From contig NZ_JAZDRL010000001.1 of assembly GCF_047501465.1 (NCBI RefSeq), positions 682,001 through 746,000 on the forward strand: a stretch of DNA of 64,000 nt, read 5' to 3'. Below the pieces are notes generated by a model. The model saw nothing but the letters and a program-made list of their open reading frames with translations. It was not told the DNA's origin and made no database searches. A program made the translations under genes and the position numbers. Origin of the DNA: Pseudochelatococcus sp047501465. Its GTDB lineage: Bacteria; Pseudomonadota; Alphaproteobacteria; Rhizobiales; Beijerinckiaceae. This document shows, one piece after another, positions 26,449 through 35,239 of this stretch; positions within the stretch are counted from its first letter, which is position 1, and each line of letters begins with the position of its first letter.

Positions 26449-27366
26449 GTGTTGCGTTTTGCTTCCCCCGTTGCAAAGAGACTTGCCCTGACAATTGGCG
26501 CGCTAGGATTCAGCGCTATTGGTACGGCAGCTATTGCACAGGATTATGGTTACGATCAATATTCCGCAGATTACCAAACCGGCGAGCAAAGCGCCGGCTC
26601 GTTAGCGCCTTTCTTTTCACCGACCCCGGTGAAATCGGCTAAATGGATTGCGATCCTCAGTGCCAACGTCAATTATGGCCCCTCGTTCCGGGGCTCAGAC
26701 AAATATGTCTATATCCCCTATCCAATGGTTAGTATCCGCCGGGGTGGAGAAGCGCGCCGTCCTGATATTCCAGGCGATGGGTTTGATATCGACCTGCTGA
26801 ACAATGATTACGTCAGCTTTGGTCCTGTTGGCCGCTATCAGCCTGGGCGCTACTATTCGGACGATCGCAAGCTGTTTGGCCTGCGCAAGCTGCCATGGAC
26901 GATCGAAGGTGGTGCATTCGCTGAAGTCTGGCCCACGTATAACCTGCGTGGACGTGTTGAATTCCGCCATGGCTTCCGCGATGAAGATGGCTGGGTAGCA
27001 GATCTGGCGGCGGACTTCGTGCAGCCTTTCGGTCAATTCCTATTCACCATTGGACCGCGCGCCACGTGGGGAAGCGATAAAACCGCGCGCAACACCTTTG
27101 GTATCACCCCAGGCGAAGCAGCGCTTAACAACATGGTCTTCCCGCAGCATGGGCTTTACACTTACAAGCCCCAGGGTGGATTCCAGAGTGCAGGCGCTGC
27201 TGCTTCATTAGGCTATCAAATCACCGACGAGTGGAGCACCACGGCTACCGCCTCCTACAGCCGGTTGATCGGCGATGCCGGCAAAAGCCCGATTGTCAGA
27301 AGGCTGGGAGACCGCAACCAGTTTAACATCAGCCTAAAAGCGGCCTACGCATTCGGCGTTTACTGA
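26449..27366 (+). CDS. MipA/OmpV family outer-membrane protein
   Basis: 305 residues from GTG 26449, chosen because GGAGG lies six bases upstream and it gives a clean signal peptide (VLRFASPVAKRLALTIGALG, then AIGTAAIAQ). An ATG at 26410 is the alternative. The mature part matches MipA/OmpV: WIAILSANVNYGPSFRGSDK, YIPYPMVSIRRGGE, FGPVGRYQPGRYYSDD, and C-terminal barrel strands ending AAYAFGVY. MipA-type proteins scaffold murein synthesis in E. coli, while OmpV is a porin-like protein; which role applies here is unclear. The stop overlaps the convergent gene by 7 bases. Confidence 0.85.
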   Translation: MLRFASPVAKRLALTIGALGFSAIGTAAIAQDYGYDQYSADYQTGEQSAGSLAPFFSPTPVKSAKWIAILSANVNYGPSFRGSDKYVYIPYPMVSIRRGGEARRPDIPGDGFDIDLLNNDYVSFGPVGRYQPGRYYSDDRKLFGLRKLPWTIEGGAFAEVWPTYNLRGRVEFRHGFRDEDGWVADLAADFVQPFGQFLFTIGPRATWGSDKTARNTFGITPGEAALNNMVFPQHGLYTYKPQGGFQSAGAAASLGYQITDEWSTTATASYSRLIGDAGKSPIVRRLGDRNQFNISLKAAYAFGVY

Positions 27367-27818
27367 TCAATAGAGACACTTACACCGGCGGGGAGCGCCC
27401 CCGCCTGTGTAAGCGCATCGGCAACAGCGTCGAAAGCGAGCATTGTTGATGCATGCCTTGCAGGATAATCACGCACCGGCGCAAGTGCTGCGAGTGGCGC
27501 CCAGCGCCCATCTGGTGGTGCACCGTTCTCTTTTAGCATGCGTCGCATTATTTCGCGCACCGCATGAATCTCCTCAGCCGTTGATCCGACCACAAGCTGC
27601 CCCATGATGGCTGCAGAAGCTTGCCCTAAAGCACAGGCACGCACCTCATGCGCAAAATCGCTTACCTTGCCATCCACCAACGCCAGATCGACCGTGATGA
27701 CTGATCCGCACAACTTTGAGTGCGCCGTCGCAGTTGCATCGGGGTGATCAAGACGACCAAGATGCGGGATATTCGCAGCGAGGGCGAGTATCTGACGGGT
27801 GTAGATGTCATTTAACAT
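27360..27818 (-). CDS. SufU/IscU-like iron-sulfur cluster scaffold protein
   Basis: 152 residues. IscU-family features are present: DHPDATATAHSKLCGSVITV (first Cys), VRACALGQASA (second Cys), and GRWAPLAALAPVRDYPARHAS. The place where IscU or SufU has a third Cys reads RHAST with His. Related proteins in this group of Alphaproteobacteria appear to share that His, by memory. Whether it still builds clusters is uncertain. It lies in the yidD-scaffold-folE-hisI neighbourhood seen in Rhizobiales. Confidence 0.82.
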   Translation of the reverse strand: MLNDIYTRQILALAANIPHLGRLDHPDATATAHSKLCGSVITVDLALVDGKVSDFAHEVRACALGQASAAIMGQLVVGSTAEEIHAVREIMRRMLKENGAPPDGRWAPLAALAPVRDYPARHASTMLAFDAVADALTQAGALPAGVSVSIDQ

Positions 27819-28093
27819 GCGTCTGCTTTTTTCACGTCGAAGGCCACTTCAGCCTATGATACCATTTAGCTCTTGCATATGATGCGCGATAGGCGGTTTA
27901 CTTGGCGTGCAGCCTCGCACATATACCGATAATCCAAGTCGATATGATATGGCATCATACCTACTTGTCTTAACCGTTATTGCGGCTGACACCTATATGC
28001 ATATATATGAGTTTCTTTTGCAGGGTAAATCCTGTTTACGTAGGTTTAGAAATGGTCCGACCATCCGGGCCGGACAATTGCGGGAGGCACCAC

Positions 28094-28729
28094 ATGGATG
28101 CCGTGGTTAAGTCCTTGTCCGCGCGTCAGGCAAATATTGTCGACGCTGACAAGTCAGGTTCGGAAAAACCAACACGCGCTGAAGCGGAAGCAGCCGTGAG
28201 AACATTGCTACGCTGGGCTGGTGAGGACATCACCCGGGAAGGCCTCATCGACACACCCAAGCGGGTAGTGAAAGCCTATGAAGAGTTGTTTTCAGGCTAT
28301 TCCCACAATCCAATTGAAGTTCTTGATCGTGTCTTCGAGGAAGTCGAGGGATACACCGACATCGTTTTAGTACGGGATATTCCGTTCTTTTCCCACTGCG
28401 AGCACCATATGGTGCCAATTATCGGCAAGGCTCATATTGGCTACTACCCGGCGCGGGGCGTTGTCGGGTTGTCAAAACTTGCGCGCGTGGTCGATGTATT
28501 CGCCCGTCGCCTTCAGACCCAGGAAGCACTAACCGCGCAGATTGCGGATGCAATCAATGAGGCGCTACATCCGCGTGGTCTTGCTGTGATGATTGAAGCT
28601 GAGCATATGTGCATGTCCATGCGCGGCATTCAAAAACAGGGAGCAACGACCATCACCACCCGCTTCAACGGAGCATTTGAAAATGATGCCGCTGAACAAG
28701 CCCGATTCCTCATGCTTGTGCGCGGCTAA
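28094..28729 (+). CDS. folE: GTP cyclohydrolase I
   Basis: 211 residues from ATG 28094 (MDAVVKSLSARQANIV), with GGGAGG at 28081-28086. It converts GTP to dihydroneopterin triphosphate, the first step of folate synthesis. Signature motifs are TPKRVVKAYEELFSGY, the Zn site SHCEHHMVPIIGKAHIGYYP, GLSKLARVVDVFARRLQTQE, and EAEHMCMSMRGIQKQGATT. hisI follows. Confidence 0.97.
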   Translation: MDAVVKSLSARQANIVDADKSGSEKPTRAEAEAAVRTLLRWAGEDITREGLIDTPKRVVKAYEELFSGYSHNPIEVLDRVFEEVEGYTDIVLVRDIPFFSHCEHHMVPIIGKAHIGYYPARGVVGLSKLARVVDVFARRLQTQEALTAQIADAINEALHPRGLAVMIEAEHMCMSMRGIQKQGATTITTRFNGAFENDAAEQARFLMLVRG

Positions 28730-28811
28730 AGCATCATAAATCCGCGTTAACTTACTGAAGCATATTAATAATGTGAGTTATCACTTTCCCCTTCAATACG
28801 GGATCACAGCT

Positions 28812-29240
28812 GTGAGCGAATTGCCCTTTCCATCTCCCGCTTCCGTCGACAAAAAAGCGATTGAGGAGAGTTTGCAGCTTATCCCGGCTTTCGATGCCAA
28901 CGGACTTATCACCTGCGTCACCACCGATGCCGATAATGGCGACGTGCTGATGGTAGCGCACATGAACGCTGAGGCATTGCGTCGGACAATTGAGACGGGT
29001 GAAGCATGGTACTGGTCGCGCTCACGCCAGAAGCTTTGGCATAAGGGCGATACATCTGGCCAGATTCAGACTGTCGTTGAAATGCGCGTGGATTGCGATC
29101 AGGACGCAATCTGGATCAAGGTGCGCGTCGCAGGTGATGGTGGCTGTTGCCATACAGGAAGACGCTCATGTTTTTATCGTCAGGTGCCAATAACTCCGGG
29201 CACCCGAAACGATAAAATAATATTAAAAAGCAATACATAA
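28812..29240 (+). CDS. hisI: Phosphoribosyl-AMP cyclohydrolase
   Basis: 142 residues from GTG 28812; the upstream GTG at 28773 is possible and no ribosome site is strong. It opens the purine ring of PR-AMP in histidine synthesis. Visible motifs are VLMVAHMNAEALRRTIETGE, YWSRSRQKLWHKGDTSGQ, the Mg/Zn site VDCDQDAIWIKV, and GGCCHTGRRSCFYR. The tail after residue 125 is short and polar. Confidence 0.94.
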   Translation: MSELPFPSPASVDKKAIEESLQLIPAFDANGLITCVTTDADNGDVLMVAHMNAEALRRTIETGEAWYWSRSRQKLWHKGDTSGQIQTVVEMRVDCDQDAIWIKVRVAGDGGCCHTGRRSCFYRQVPITPGTRNDKIILKSNT

Positions 29241-29281
29241 CAATATCATACAGCTAATCATTCATGCTATTTATGAATGTT

Positions 29282-29647
29282 TTATAAACTGCATTTAAGC
29301 TGCGCTTCCTCAGCTTTAGGCCTTGCGCTGGCATTATAAACGCCACTTTGGCGAAATGCATCCAGCTCCTCACCGGTCATATCAGCTGTTATACGACGGG
29401 CATAACAACTGCAACGCTCGGAATATGATGATTTCGTTTCTGTAGCACGGCCCCACTCGCGCAATACGCAACTATCAAGAATGTGCGTGCGGATTTGATC
29501 AGCGCTTGCATATGTCAGACCGATATCTGACTGAGGCTGCTGCGGCGCTGTTGCACCTGCATATACAGCCTGCGTGCCAGGAACCATCGATAAAAAAACA
29601 AGCCCCGCCAGCATTTTCCGTGTGGGGTCAGTAAGAGAGAATCCCAT
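29282..29647 (-). CDS. Exported Cys-containing protein, unknown function
   Basis: 121 residues from ATG 29647 (MGFSLTDPTRKMLAG), with AAAAGG upstream; longer starts lack a ribosome site. A signal peptide (GLVFLSMVPGTQAVYA) precedes a short mature region with DSCVLREWG, SERCSCYARRITADMTGEEL and LKCSL at the end. The four Cys residues suggest periplasmic disulphides. No family recognised. Confidence 0.6.
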   Translation of the reverse strand: MGFSLTDPTRKMLAGLVFLSMVPGTQAVYAGATAPQQPQSDIGLTYASADQIRTHILDSCVLREWGRATETKSSYSERCSCYARRITADMTGEELDAFRQSGVYNASARPKAEEAQLKCSL

Positions 29648-29755
29648 CGTCATGCCTTTTTCTATTATTTCTCGCTTTAAGCTGGCATCGCGATGAACAT
29701 TTGGAAATCTCAAAACCTGCAAGAAAGACCGAAATGCAGAAATTGCTAACAAAAT

Positions 29756-29791
29756 AAAAAGCGTGGCCCTTTATCAAGAGCCACGCTTTTT
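29756..29791. terminator. Hairpin terminator of ndk
   Basis: AAAAAGCGTGGC (29756-29767) and GCCACGCTTTTT (29780-29791) form a strong stem with T runs on both strands. It follows ndk on the minus strand. Confidence 0.8.
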
Positions 29792-29822
29792 AGAATTTTC
29801 ATGCAGACTATACAATCAGGTA

Positions 29823-30245
29823 TTAGCCAACGATCTCGTTGCCAGCGAAGAACTGTGCGATTTCAACCTGCGCAGCCTCTGGCGAATCTGAACCGTGCAC
29901 CGAGTTCTCGCCAACCGATACTGCAAACAGCTTGCGGATCGTGCCTTCAGCAGCGTTTTCAGGGTTCGTTGCACCCATGACTTCACGATACTTCGCGATT
30001 GCATCTTCACCTTCGAGAACCTGCACAACAACTGGAGCAGAGATCATGAAGTCAACGAGTTCTCCAAAGAAAGGACGAGCGCTGTGAACAGCATAGAACG
30101 TCTCAGCCTGCTGACGGGTAAGCTGAATACGCTTCTGTGCGACGATGCGCAGACCAGCCTTTTCGATCACAGCGTTAACTGAACCGGTGAGGTTACGTTC
30201 GGTTGCGTCGGGCTTGATAATGGAGAAAGTGCGCTCAAGAGCCAT
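29823..30245 (-). CDS. ndk: Nucleoside diphosphate kinase
   Basis: 140 residues, the usual size. It transfers gamma-phosphate between nucleoside di- and triphosphates. The N-terminus ERTFSIIKPDATERNLTG, AIAKYREVMGATNPENAAEG and the active-site His in GENSVHGSDSPEAAQVEI are all present. It is monocistronic with its own terminator. Confidence 0.98.
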   Translation of the reverse strand: MALERTFSIIKPDATERNLTGSVNAVIEKAGLRIVAQKRIQLTRQQAETFYAVHSARPFFGELVDFMISAPVVVQVLEGEDAIAKYREVMGATNPENAAEGTIRKLFAVSVGENSVHGSDSPEAAQVEIAQFFAGNEIVG

Positions 30246-30365
30246 GATAATACCGTTAAAACCTTATGTTATCGATAGGTAAACGGCTTATAGCGGTATG
30301 ATACGTCGCCCACAAGACAACTGATGTCATTGTTGCTACGAAATTCAGGCTACATGAGCACTTTT

Positions 30366-31019
30366 CTACGATTTTAGAGGTTCTGCACTTAATGCAAGCC
30401 CCTTTTGGACAGCAGGTCGCGCCAGAACAGCCTCAAGCCAACGCTTCATATGCGGGAAAGCTGCAATATTCTGCCCCTGCCGTTCCCACATCTTGCTCCA
30501 TCCTATGCATGCAATGTCCGCGATTGAATATTCTCCCGCAAGATATTCGTGCTCTGCCAGGCGCCGATCAAGCACACCATAAAGGCGTGTGACTTCTTTT
30601 GTATATCTTTCAATACCATAAGAAATTTTTTCAGGAGCAAAAATGCGAAAATGATGCGCCTGCCCTGCCATTGGCCCAAGCCCACCAACCTGCCAGAACA
30701 GCCACTCCTCAACGGCCACCCGCGCCCGCTCCTCTGTTGGATAGAGCTTGCCGGTCTTGCGACCAAAATATTGCAAAATCGCTCCCGATTCGAAAACCGA
30801 GATTGGTTTGCCACCCGGTCCATCGTGATCAACAATTGCAGGAATGCGATTGTTCGGTGAGATGGCTAAAAACTCTGGCTGGAACTGCTCATTCTTGCCA
30901 ATATTGACAGGATTTACCCGGTACGGCAGTCCGATCTCCTCCAGCATAATGGAGATTTTCCACCCATTGGGAGTTGGCCAGTAATAAAGATCAATTGGCT
31001 GTTTTGCGCTCTCGCCCAT
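30366..31019 (-). CDS. Glutathione transferase, YfcG-like (Nu class)
   Basis: 217 residues. The N-terminal thioredoxin-like domain reads IDLYYWPTPNGWKISIMLEE with TPNG in place of the usual catalytic Tyr/Ser, then ISPNNRIPAIVDHDGP and SVFESGAILQYFGRKTGKL. The C-terminal helical domain contains LFWQVGGLGPMAGQAHHF and YSIADIACIGW. This matches E. coli YfcG/YghU enzymes, which act as disulphide-bond reductases with glutathione. It lies 91 bases downstream of livM. Confidence 0.9.
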   Translation of the reverse strand: MGESAKQPIDLYYWPTPNGWKISIMLEEIGLPYRVNPVNIGKNEQFQPEFLAISPNNRIPAIVDHDGPGGKPISVFESGAILQYFGRKTGKLYPTEERARVAVEEWLFWQVGGLGPMAGQAHHFRIFAPEKISYGIERYTKEVTRLYGVLDRRLAEHEYLAGEYSIADIACIGWSKMWERQGQNIAAFPHMKRWLEAVLARPAVQKGLALSAEPLKS

Positions 31020-31110
31020 GACGTGCCCTCCTATTTCTCGGCATCTTGGCTATTATGCTAGCATGATGCCGATCAGGTGGACTTGCGCAATGGCACATCA
31101 CAGCCAATCA

Positions 31111-32094
31111 TTACAACGGTCTTTTTATCCAACGCGATAGCACGCCTATGATGCCTTCGCGAAACAGCATCACGCAGATCACGAATACAATACCTTGTAC
31201 AATAGGAACCCACGCGCCAAGTGTTGCGAGATAGTTCTGCATCGACACAACAACAATAGCGCCGATAGCAGGCCCAAAAATCGTACCGAGCCCGCCAACA
31301 AGTGTCATCAGCACCACTTCACCTGACATCGTCCAATGCACGTCGGTGAGGGATGCCAGCTGGAAGACAATCGCTTTAGTGCCACCTGCCAGGCCAGCTA
31401 TTCCCGCTGACAAAATGAACACGGCCAGTTTGTAACGCGCCGTGCGATAACCCAGCGAAATTGCGCGCGGCTCATTGTCTCTGATAGCGCGCAAAACCTG
31501 CCCGAATGGCGAATGAATGATGCGGAAAATCAGTAAAAACCCGATAAGAAAGATGGTCGCTACAACGTAATACAACGTCATATCATCCCCGAGGGGTAGC
31601 ACACCAAATAGCGAGCCCCGAGGCACGGATTGAATGCCGTCCTCTCCGCCTGTGAACCTGGCTTGCAAGCATATGAAGAAAACAAGCTGTGCCAGCGCGA
31701 GGGTAATCATTGTGAAGTAGATGCCTTGCCGGCGAATGGCGAGACCGCCAAATATCGCGCCAAGAACCACCGCTGATGCTGTGCCGAGTAATATGGAAAC
31801 TTCTGGCGTCAGCCCCCACACTTTGGCTGCATGCGCGCTAACATAGCTGGCAAAACCAAAGAATGCCGCATGTCCAAACGATAACAGCCCGCCAAACCCC
31901 AGCAAAAGATTCAGTGCCGATGCAAACAATGCAAAGCACAACACTTTCATCAGGAAGACAGGATAAAAGATATAAGGTGCAGCAAGCAGGACAACAACAA
32001 GCGCAACGAACAGAATACCGAAAAACACCGCTGAGCTTTTCATCTGATCAACAGGTGGAGATGCCGTGCCAGCAACGTCATGAGTGGTGGTCAT
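31111..32094 (-). CDS. livM: Branched-chain amino acid-type ABC transporter permease LivM
   Basis: 327 residues with about ten membrane helices. Signatures are LLGFGGLLSFGHAAFFGFAS, GIYFTMITLALAQL and the EAA-like loop GLGTIFGPAIGAIVVV. The N-terminal 20 residues are cytoplasmic and polar. The start codon overlaps the livH stop by one base (TGATG), indicating coupling. The substrate may be a branched-chain amino acid, but related systems import urea, amides or aromatic acids. Confidence 0.93.
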   Translation of the reverse strand: MTTTHDVAGTASPPVDQMKSSAVFFGILFVALVVVLLAAPYIFYPVFLMKVLCFALFASALNLLLGFGGLLSFGHAAFFGFASYVSAHAAKVWGLTPEVSILLGTASAVVLGAIFGGLAIRRQGIYFTMITLALAQLVFFICLQARFTGGEDGIQSVPRGSLFGVLPLGDDMTLYYVVATIFLIGFLLIFRIIHSPFGQVLRAIRDNEPRAISLGYRTARYKLAVFILSAGIAGLAGGTKAIVFQLASLTDVHWTMSGEVVLMTLVGGLGTIFGPAIGAIVVVSMQNYLATLGAWVPIVQGIVFVICVMLFREGIIGVLSRWIKRPL

Positions 32095-32981
32095 CAGGCA
32101 GCCCTCCCGAACAGTCCAGCAGGCTTCACCAGAAGCACCAAAATCATAATGATAAAGATAACGGTTGAGGAAGCCTCAGGATAGAACACCTTTGTCAGCC
32201 CCTCAATAATACCAAGGCTGAAACCGGTGACGATTGATCCCATAATCGATCCCATACCCCCGATAACAACCACAGCAAACACGACAATAATCAAATCAGC
32301 GCCCATGTTTGGGTTCACGGAATAGATTGGCGCAGCCAAAACGCCAGCGAAGGCAGCAAGCCCCACACCCACACCATAAGTCAATGTGACCAACAGTGGC
32401 ACGTTAATGCCGAACGCCTGCACCAGAGTAGCATTTTCGGTTGCCGCCCGCAGATAAGCGCCAAGTCGTGTCCGCTCAATAACAAACCACGTCACCAGAC
32501 ATACAGCGAGCGACGCCAGCACCACCCACGCCCGATAATTGGGCAGGAACATGAATCCAAGGTTCCGTCCCCCTCCCAGCTCCGCCGGAATGCCATAGGG
32601 AAGCCCCGAAACCCCATATTGATTGCGAAACACCCCCTGTATGATCAGCGCTAAACCGAAAGTCAGCAGCAGACCGTATAGATGATCGATATTCTGCAAC
32701 CGCGATAGAAATAGTCGCTCTATGAGAACGCCCGTTGCGCCGACCACAATCGGGGCAATCAGCAGCGCCCACCAATAACCGATACCTGCATATTGCAAGA
32801 GCATCCATGCCACGAAAGCGCCCATCATATATTGGGCCCCATGGGCGAAATTGATGATGTTGAGCAGACCAAAGATAACTGCCAGCCCAAGGCTCAGCAC
32901 CGCATAAAACGATCCATTGATCAGCCCCAACAAGAGCTGTCCAAATAGCACCTGAGGTGAAATGCCAAGAAGTTCGAACAT
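32094..32981 (-). CDS. livH: Branched-chain amino acid-type ABC transporter permease LivH
   Basis: 295 residues. Typical LivH segments are GLINGSFYAVLSLGLAVIFG, LLNIINFAHGAQYMMGAFVA, and GGMGSIMGSIVTGFSLG (EAA loop). It forms the channel with LivM. It lies 186 bases after the binding-protein gene, with two strong hairpins between. Confidence 0.93.
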   Translation of the reverse strand: MFELLGISPQVLFGQLLLGLINGSFYAVLSLGLAVIFGLLNIINFAHGAQYMMGAFVAWMLLQYAGIGYWWALLIAPIVVGATGVLIERLFLSRLQNIDHLYGLLLTFGLALIIQGVFRNQYGVSGLPYGIPAELGGGRNLGFMFLPNYRAWVVLASLAVCLVTWFVIERTRLGAYLRAATENATLVQAFGINVPLLVTLTYGVGVGLAAFAGVLAAPIYSVNPNMGADLIIVVFAVVVIGGMGSIMGSIVTGFSLGIIEGLTKVFYPEASSTVIFIIMILVLLVKPAGLFGRAA

Positions 32982-33086
32982 CGATACGCCTTTCAGCGAT
33001 AGACGCTGCTTGATAAATACGGGCGCTCAATTACACCCGAAGTTCAGACGTGCAGAGAAAAATTACATGCAATGAAAACGACTTGA

Positions 33087-33158
33087 CGCGGTTTAAGGAT
33101 TTTTGTTCGTTTTAAACCGCGCCCCTCTTCCGGCAGCATCAAGAGCTACCGGAAGAGG
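33087..33158 (-). terminator. Two consecutive hairpins after the binding-protein gene
   Basis: CCTCTTCCGG (33124-33133) pairs with CCGGAAGAGG (33149-33158) just after the stop codon, and CGCGGTTTAA (33087-33096) pairs with TTAAACCGCG (33112-33121). On the minus strand they lie between the binding protein and livH. They could stabilise the upstream mRNA or cause partial termination. Confidence 0.6.
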
Positions 33159-33167
33159 ATTTCGGCG

Positions 33168-34370
33168 TTATTTCTTGGCAAGCTCACAGCCGCCAGCTTC
33201 CAGCGAACGGAAGGCTTCCGCGCCCGGAATGACTGCAAGCTGATTGTAATAATCCCAAGGACCTTTCGAGTCGGCAGGCTTTTTGACCTCGAACAAGTAC
33301 ATGTCGTGGACATGACGGCCATCGATCCGTACCTCACCCTTGCCGAGCAGCGGATCTTCGGTGGGATTTTCACGCATCCACTTCATTACCTCAGCGGTGT
33401 CTTTGCTCTTCAATGCTTCCACCGCCTTCAGATAATGCAACGTACCGGAATAAACACCTGCATGCACCATGGTTGGTTTCTTACCACCGTGACGTGCTGC
33501 AAATCGCTCGGACCAGGCGCGCGTATCATCGTTCTGATCCCAATAGAACGCTTCTGTCAGCACCAATCCCTGTGCTGTCTCAAGACCAAGCGCATGCACA
33601 TCGGAAAGGAACACGAGCAAGCCGGCAAGCGTCTGGCCGCCAGAAACAATACCAAATTCAGATGCCTGTTTGATTGTATTGATCGTATCGCCACCCGCAT
33701 TCGCAAGGCCGATTACCTTGGCGTTTGAAGCTTGCGCCTGTAGCAGGAAGGATGAAAAATCCCCGCCTGGGAAGGGATGCTTCACAGAACCCAGCACCGT
33801 ACCACCTGCCCGCTTTACAACCTCAGCCGTATCGCGTTCAAGCGCATGGCCAAAAGCGTAATCTGCGGTAATGAAGAACCACGTATCACCACCCCGCTTC
33901 ACCATCGCAGTGCCCGTACCGTTACCCAGGGCATATGTGTCGTATGTCCAGTGAATGGTATTAGGAGAACATTGTTTGCCAGTCAGATCCGTAGAACCGG
34001 CACCAGAATTGATAAGAATCTTGTTCTTCTCACGCGTAATCTGCGACACGGCGAGCGCAACCGATGATGTCGGCACATCGAGAATGACATCAACGCCATC
34101 CTGATCGTACCACTGGCGAGCAATGTTGGATCCTACATCTGGCTTGTTTTGATGATCGGCGGAGATGATATCGACTTTGATACCCTTTTCGGCGGCTTTA
34201 AAATCCTCCACCGCCATCTGTGCAGCAATGACAGAGCCTTCACCTGAAAGGTCTGCATAAACACCTGAGCGATCATTCAAAACACCAAGCTTTACCGCAG
34301 TCTGCGCTTCAGCCACCCCCATGACGCCAATAGCAAAAGTGGTGGCTAGCAACCATGTTTTAATGCCCAT
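33168..34370 (-). CDS. ABC transporter periplasmic substrate-binding protein (Peripla_BP_6 type)
   Basis: 400 residues. Signal peptide MGIKTWLLATTFAIGVMGVA with AEAQ cleavage. The mature part has the leucine/amide-binding family pattern: VKLGVLNDRSGVYADLSGEG, GSNIARQWYDQDGVDVILD, ITADYAFGHALERDTAEVVK, and VHAGVYSGTLHYLKAVEA. The ligand cannot be read from sequence; relatives bind branched-chain amino acids, amides, urea or aromatic acids. It is third in the run livG-livF-binding protein-livH-livM. Confidence 0.9.
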   Translation of the reverse strand: MGIKTWLLATTFAIGVMGVAEAQTAVKLGVLNDRSGVYADLSGEGSVIAAQMAVEDFKAAEKGIKVDIISADHQNKPDVGSNIARQWYDQDGVDVILDVPTSSVALAVSQITREKNKILINSGAGSTDLTGKQCSPNTIHWTYDTYALGNGTGTAMVKRGGDTWFFITADYAFGHALERDTAEVVKRAGGTVLGSVKHPFPGGDFSSFLLQAQASNAKVIGLANAGGDTINTIKQASEFGIVSGGQTLAGLLVFLSDVHALGLETAQGLVLTEAFYWDQNDDTRAWSERFAARHGGKKPTMVHAGVYSGTLHYLKAVEALKSKDTAEVMKWMRENPTEDPLLGKGEVRIDGRHVHDMYLFEVKKPADSKGPWDYYNQLAVIPGAEAFRSLEAGGCELAKK

Positions 34371-34498
34371 CGTTTCCCCCTTAGAGAGCGCCTAGCTAGG
34401 CTTTATAGTAAGCAATTCCAAATTATTGTTATTGTTCCAGTCTTTATTCATGAAAGACAAGAAAGGGTTGATTGCAATGTCGCTCAAATGCTGACTGG

Positions 34499-35239
34499 TC
34501 AAACGCCAAGATAGGCGTGCAACTTATCCATGTTAGCGTCGAGTTCATCATTGTGGATCATATCGATCACGCGGCCCTGATCAACCACGTAATGCCGATC
34601 AGCAACTGTTGCAGCAAAGCGGAAATTCTGCTCCACAAGTACAATCGTAAAGCCTTCTTGTTTAAGCCGCGCAATAGTGCGCCCAATCTGCTCCACGATG
34701 ACGGGCGCCAGCCCTTCTGTCGGCTCATCAAGCAGAAGCAGATTGGCCCCGGTGCGGAGAATGCGCCCAATTGCAAGCATCTGCTGCTCGCCACCTGATA
34801 GCTTGGTACCCTGGCTCGACAGGCGCTCCTTAAGGTTCGGAAAAAGCGTGAAAATCTGCTCATTGGTCATGCCGCCTTTTTTAATTTGTGGCGGCAGAAC
34901 GAGATTTTCCGCGACAGAAAGGCTGGAGAAGATACCCCGTTCCTCTGGTACATAACCAATGCCTAGTCTCGCGATATGGCGCGATGGCATACGGATGGTT
35001 TCTTGTCCTTCAAACGTGATTGATCCAGTACGCTTGCGCAGAATACCGATAATGGAGCGTAAAGTTGTGGTTTTTCCCGCACCATTACGTCCCAGCAAAG
35101 TTACCACCTCGCCCGGCGCAACATCGAAATCGATACCATGGAGAACATGGGATTCACCGTACCACGCTTGCAAATTCCGAACGGCCAGAAGCGGTGCTGT
35201 CGCGGGCTTTTCGACAATGCGTAAAGCTGCCTCAGGCAT
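34499..35239 (-). CDS. livF: ABC transporter ATP-binding protein LivF
   Basis: 246 residues. Walker A is LLGRNGAGKTTTLR, the signature is LSGGEQQMLAIGR, and Walker B is LLLLDEPTEGLAPV. The tail HNDELDANMDKLHAYLGV is typical of LivF. It overlaps livG by 8 bases and sits 128 bases before the binding-protein gene. Confidence 0.94.
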   Translation of the reverse strand: MPEAALRIVEKPATAPLLAVRNLQAWYGESHVLHGIDFDVAPGEVVTLLGRNGAGKTTTLRSIIGILRKRTGSITFEGQETIRMPSRHIARLGIGYVPEERGIFSSLSVAENLVLPPQIKKGGMTNEQIFTLFPNLKERLSSQGTKLSGGEQQMLAIGRILRTGANLLLLDEPTEGLAPVIVEQIGRTIARLKQEGFTIVLVEQNFRFAATVADRHYVVDQGRVIDMIHNDELDANMDKLHAYLGV

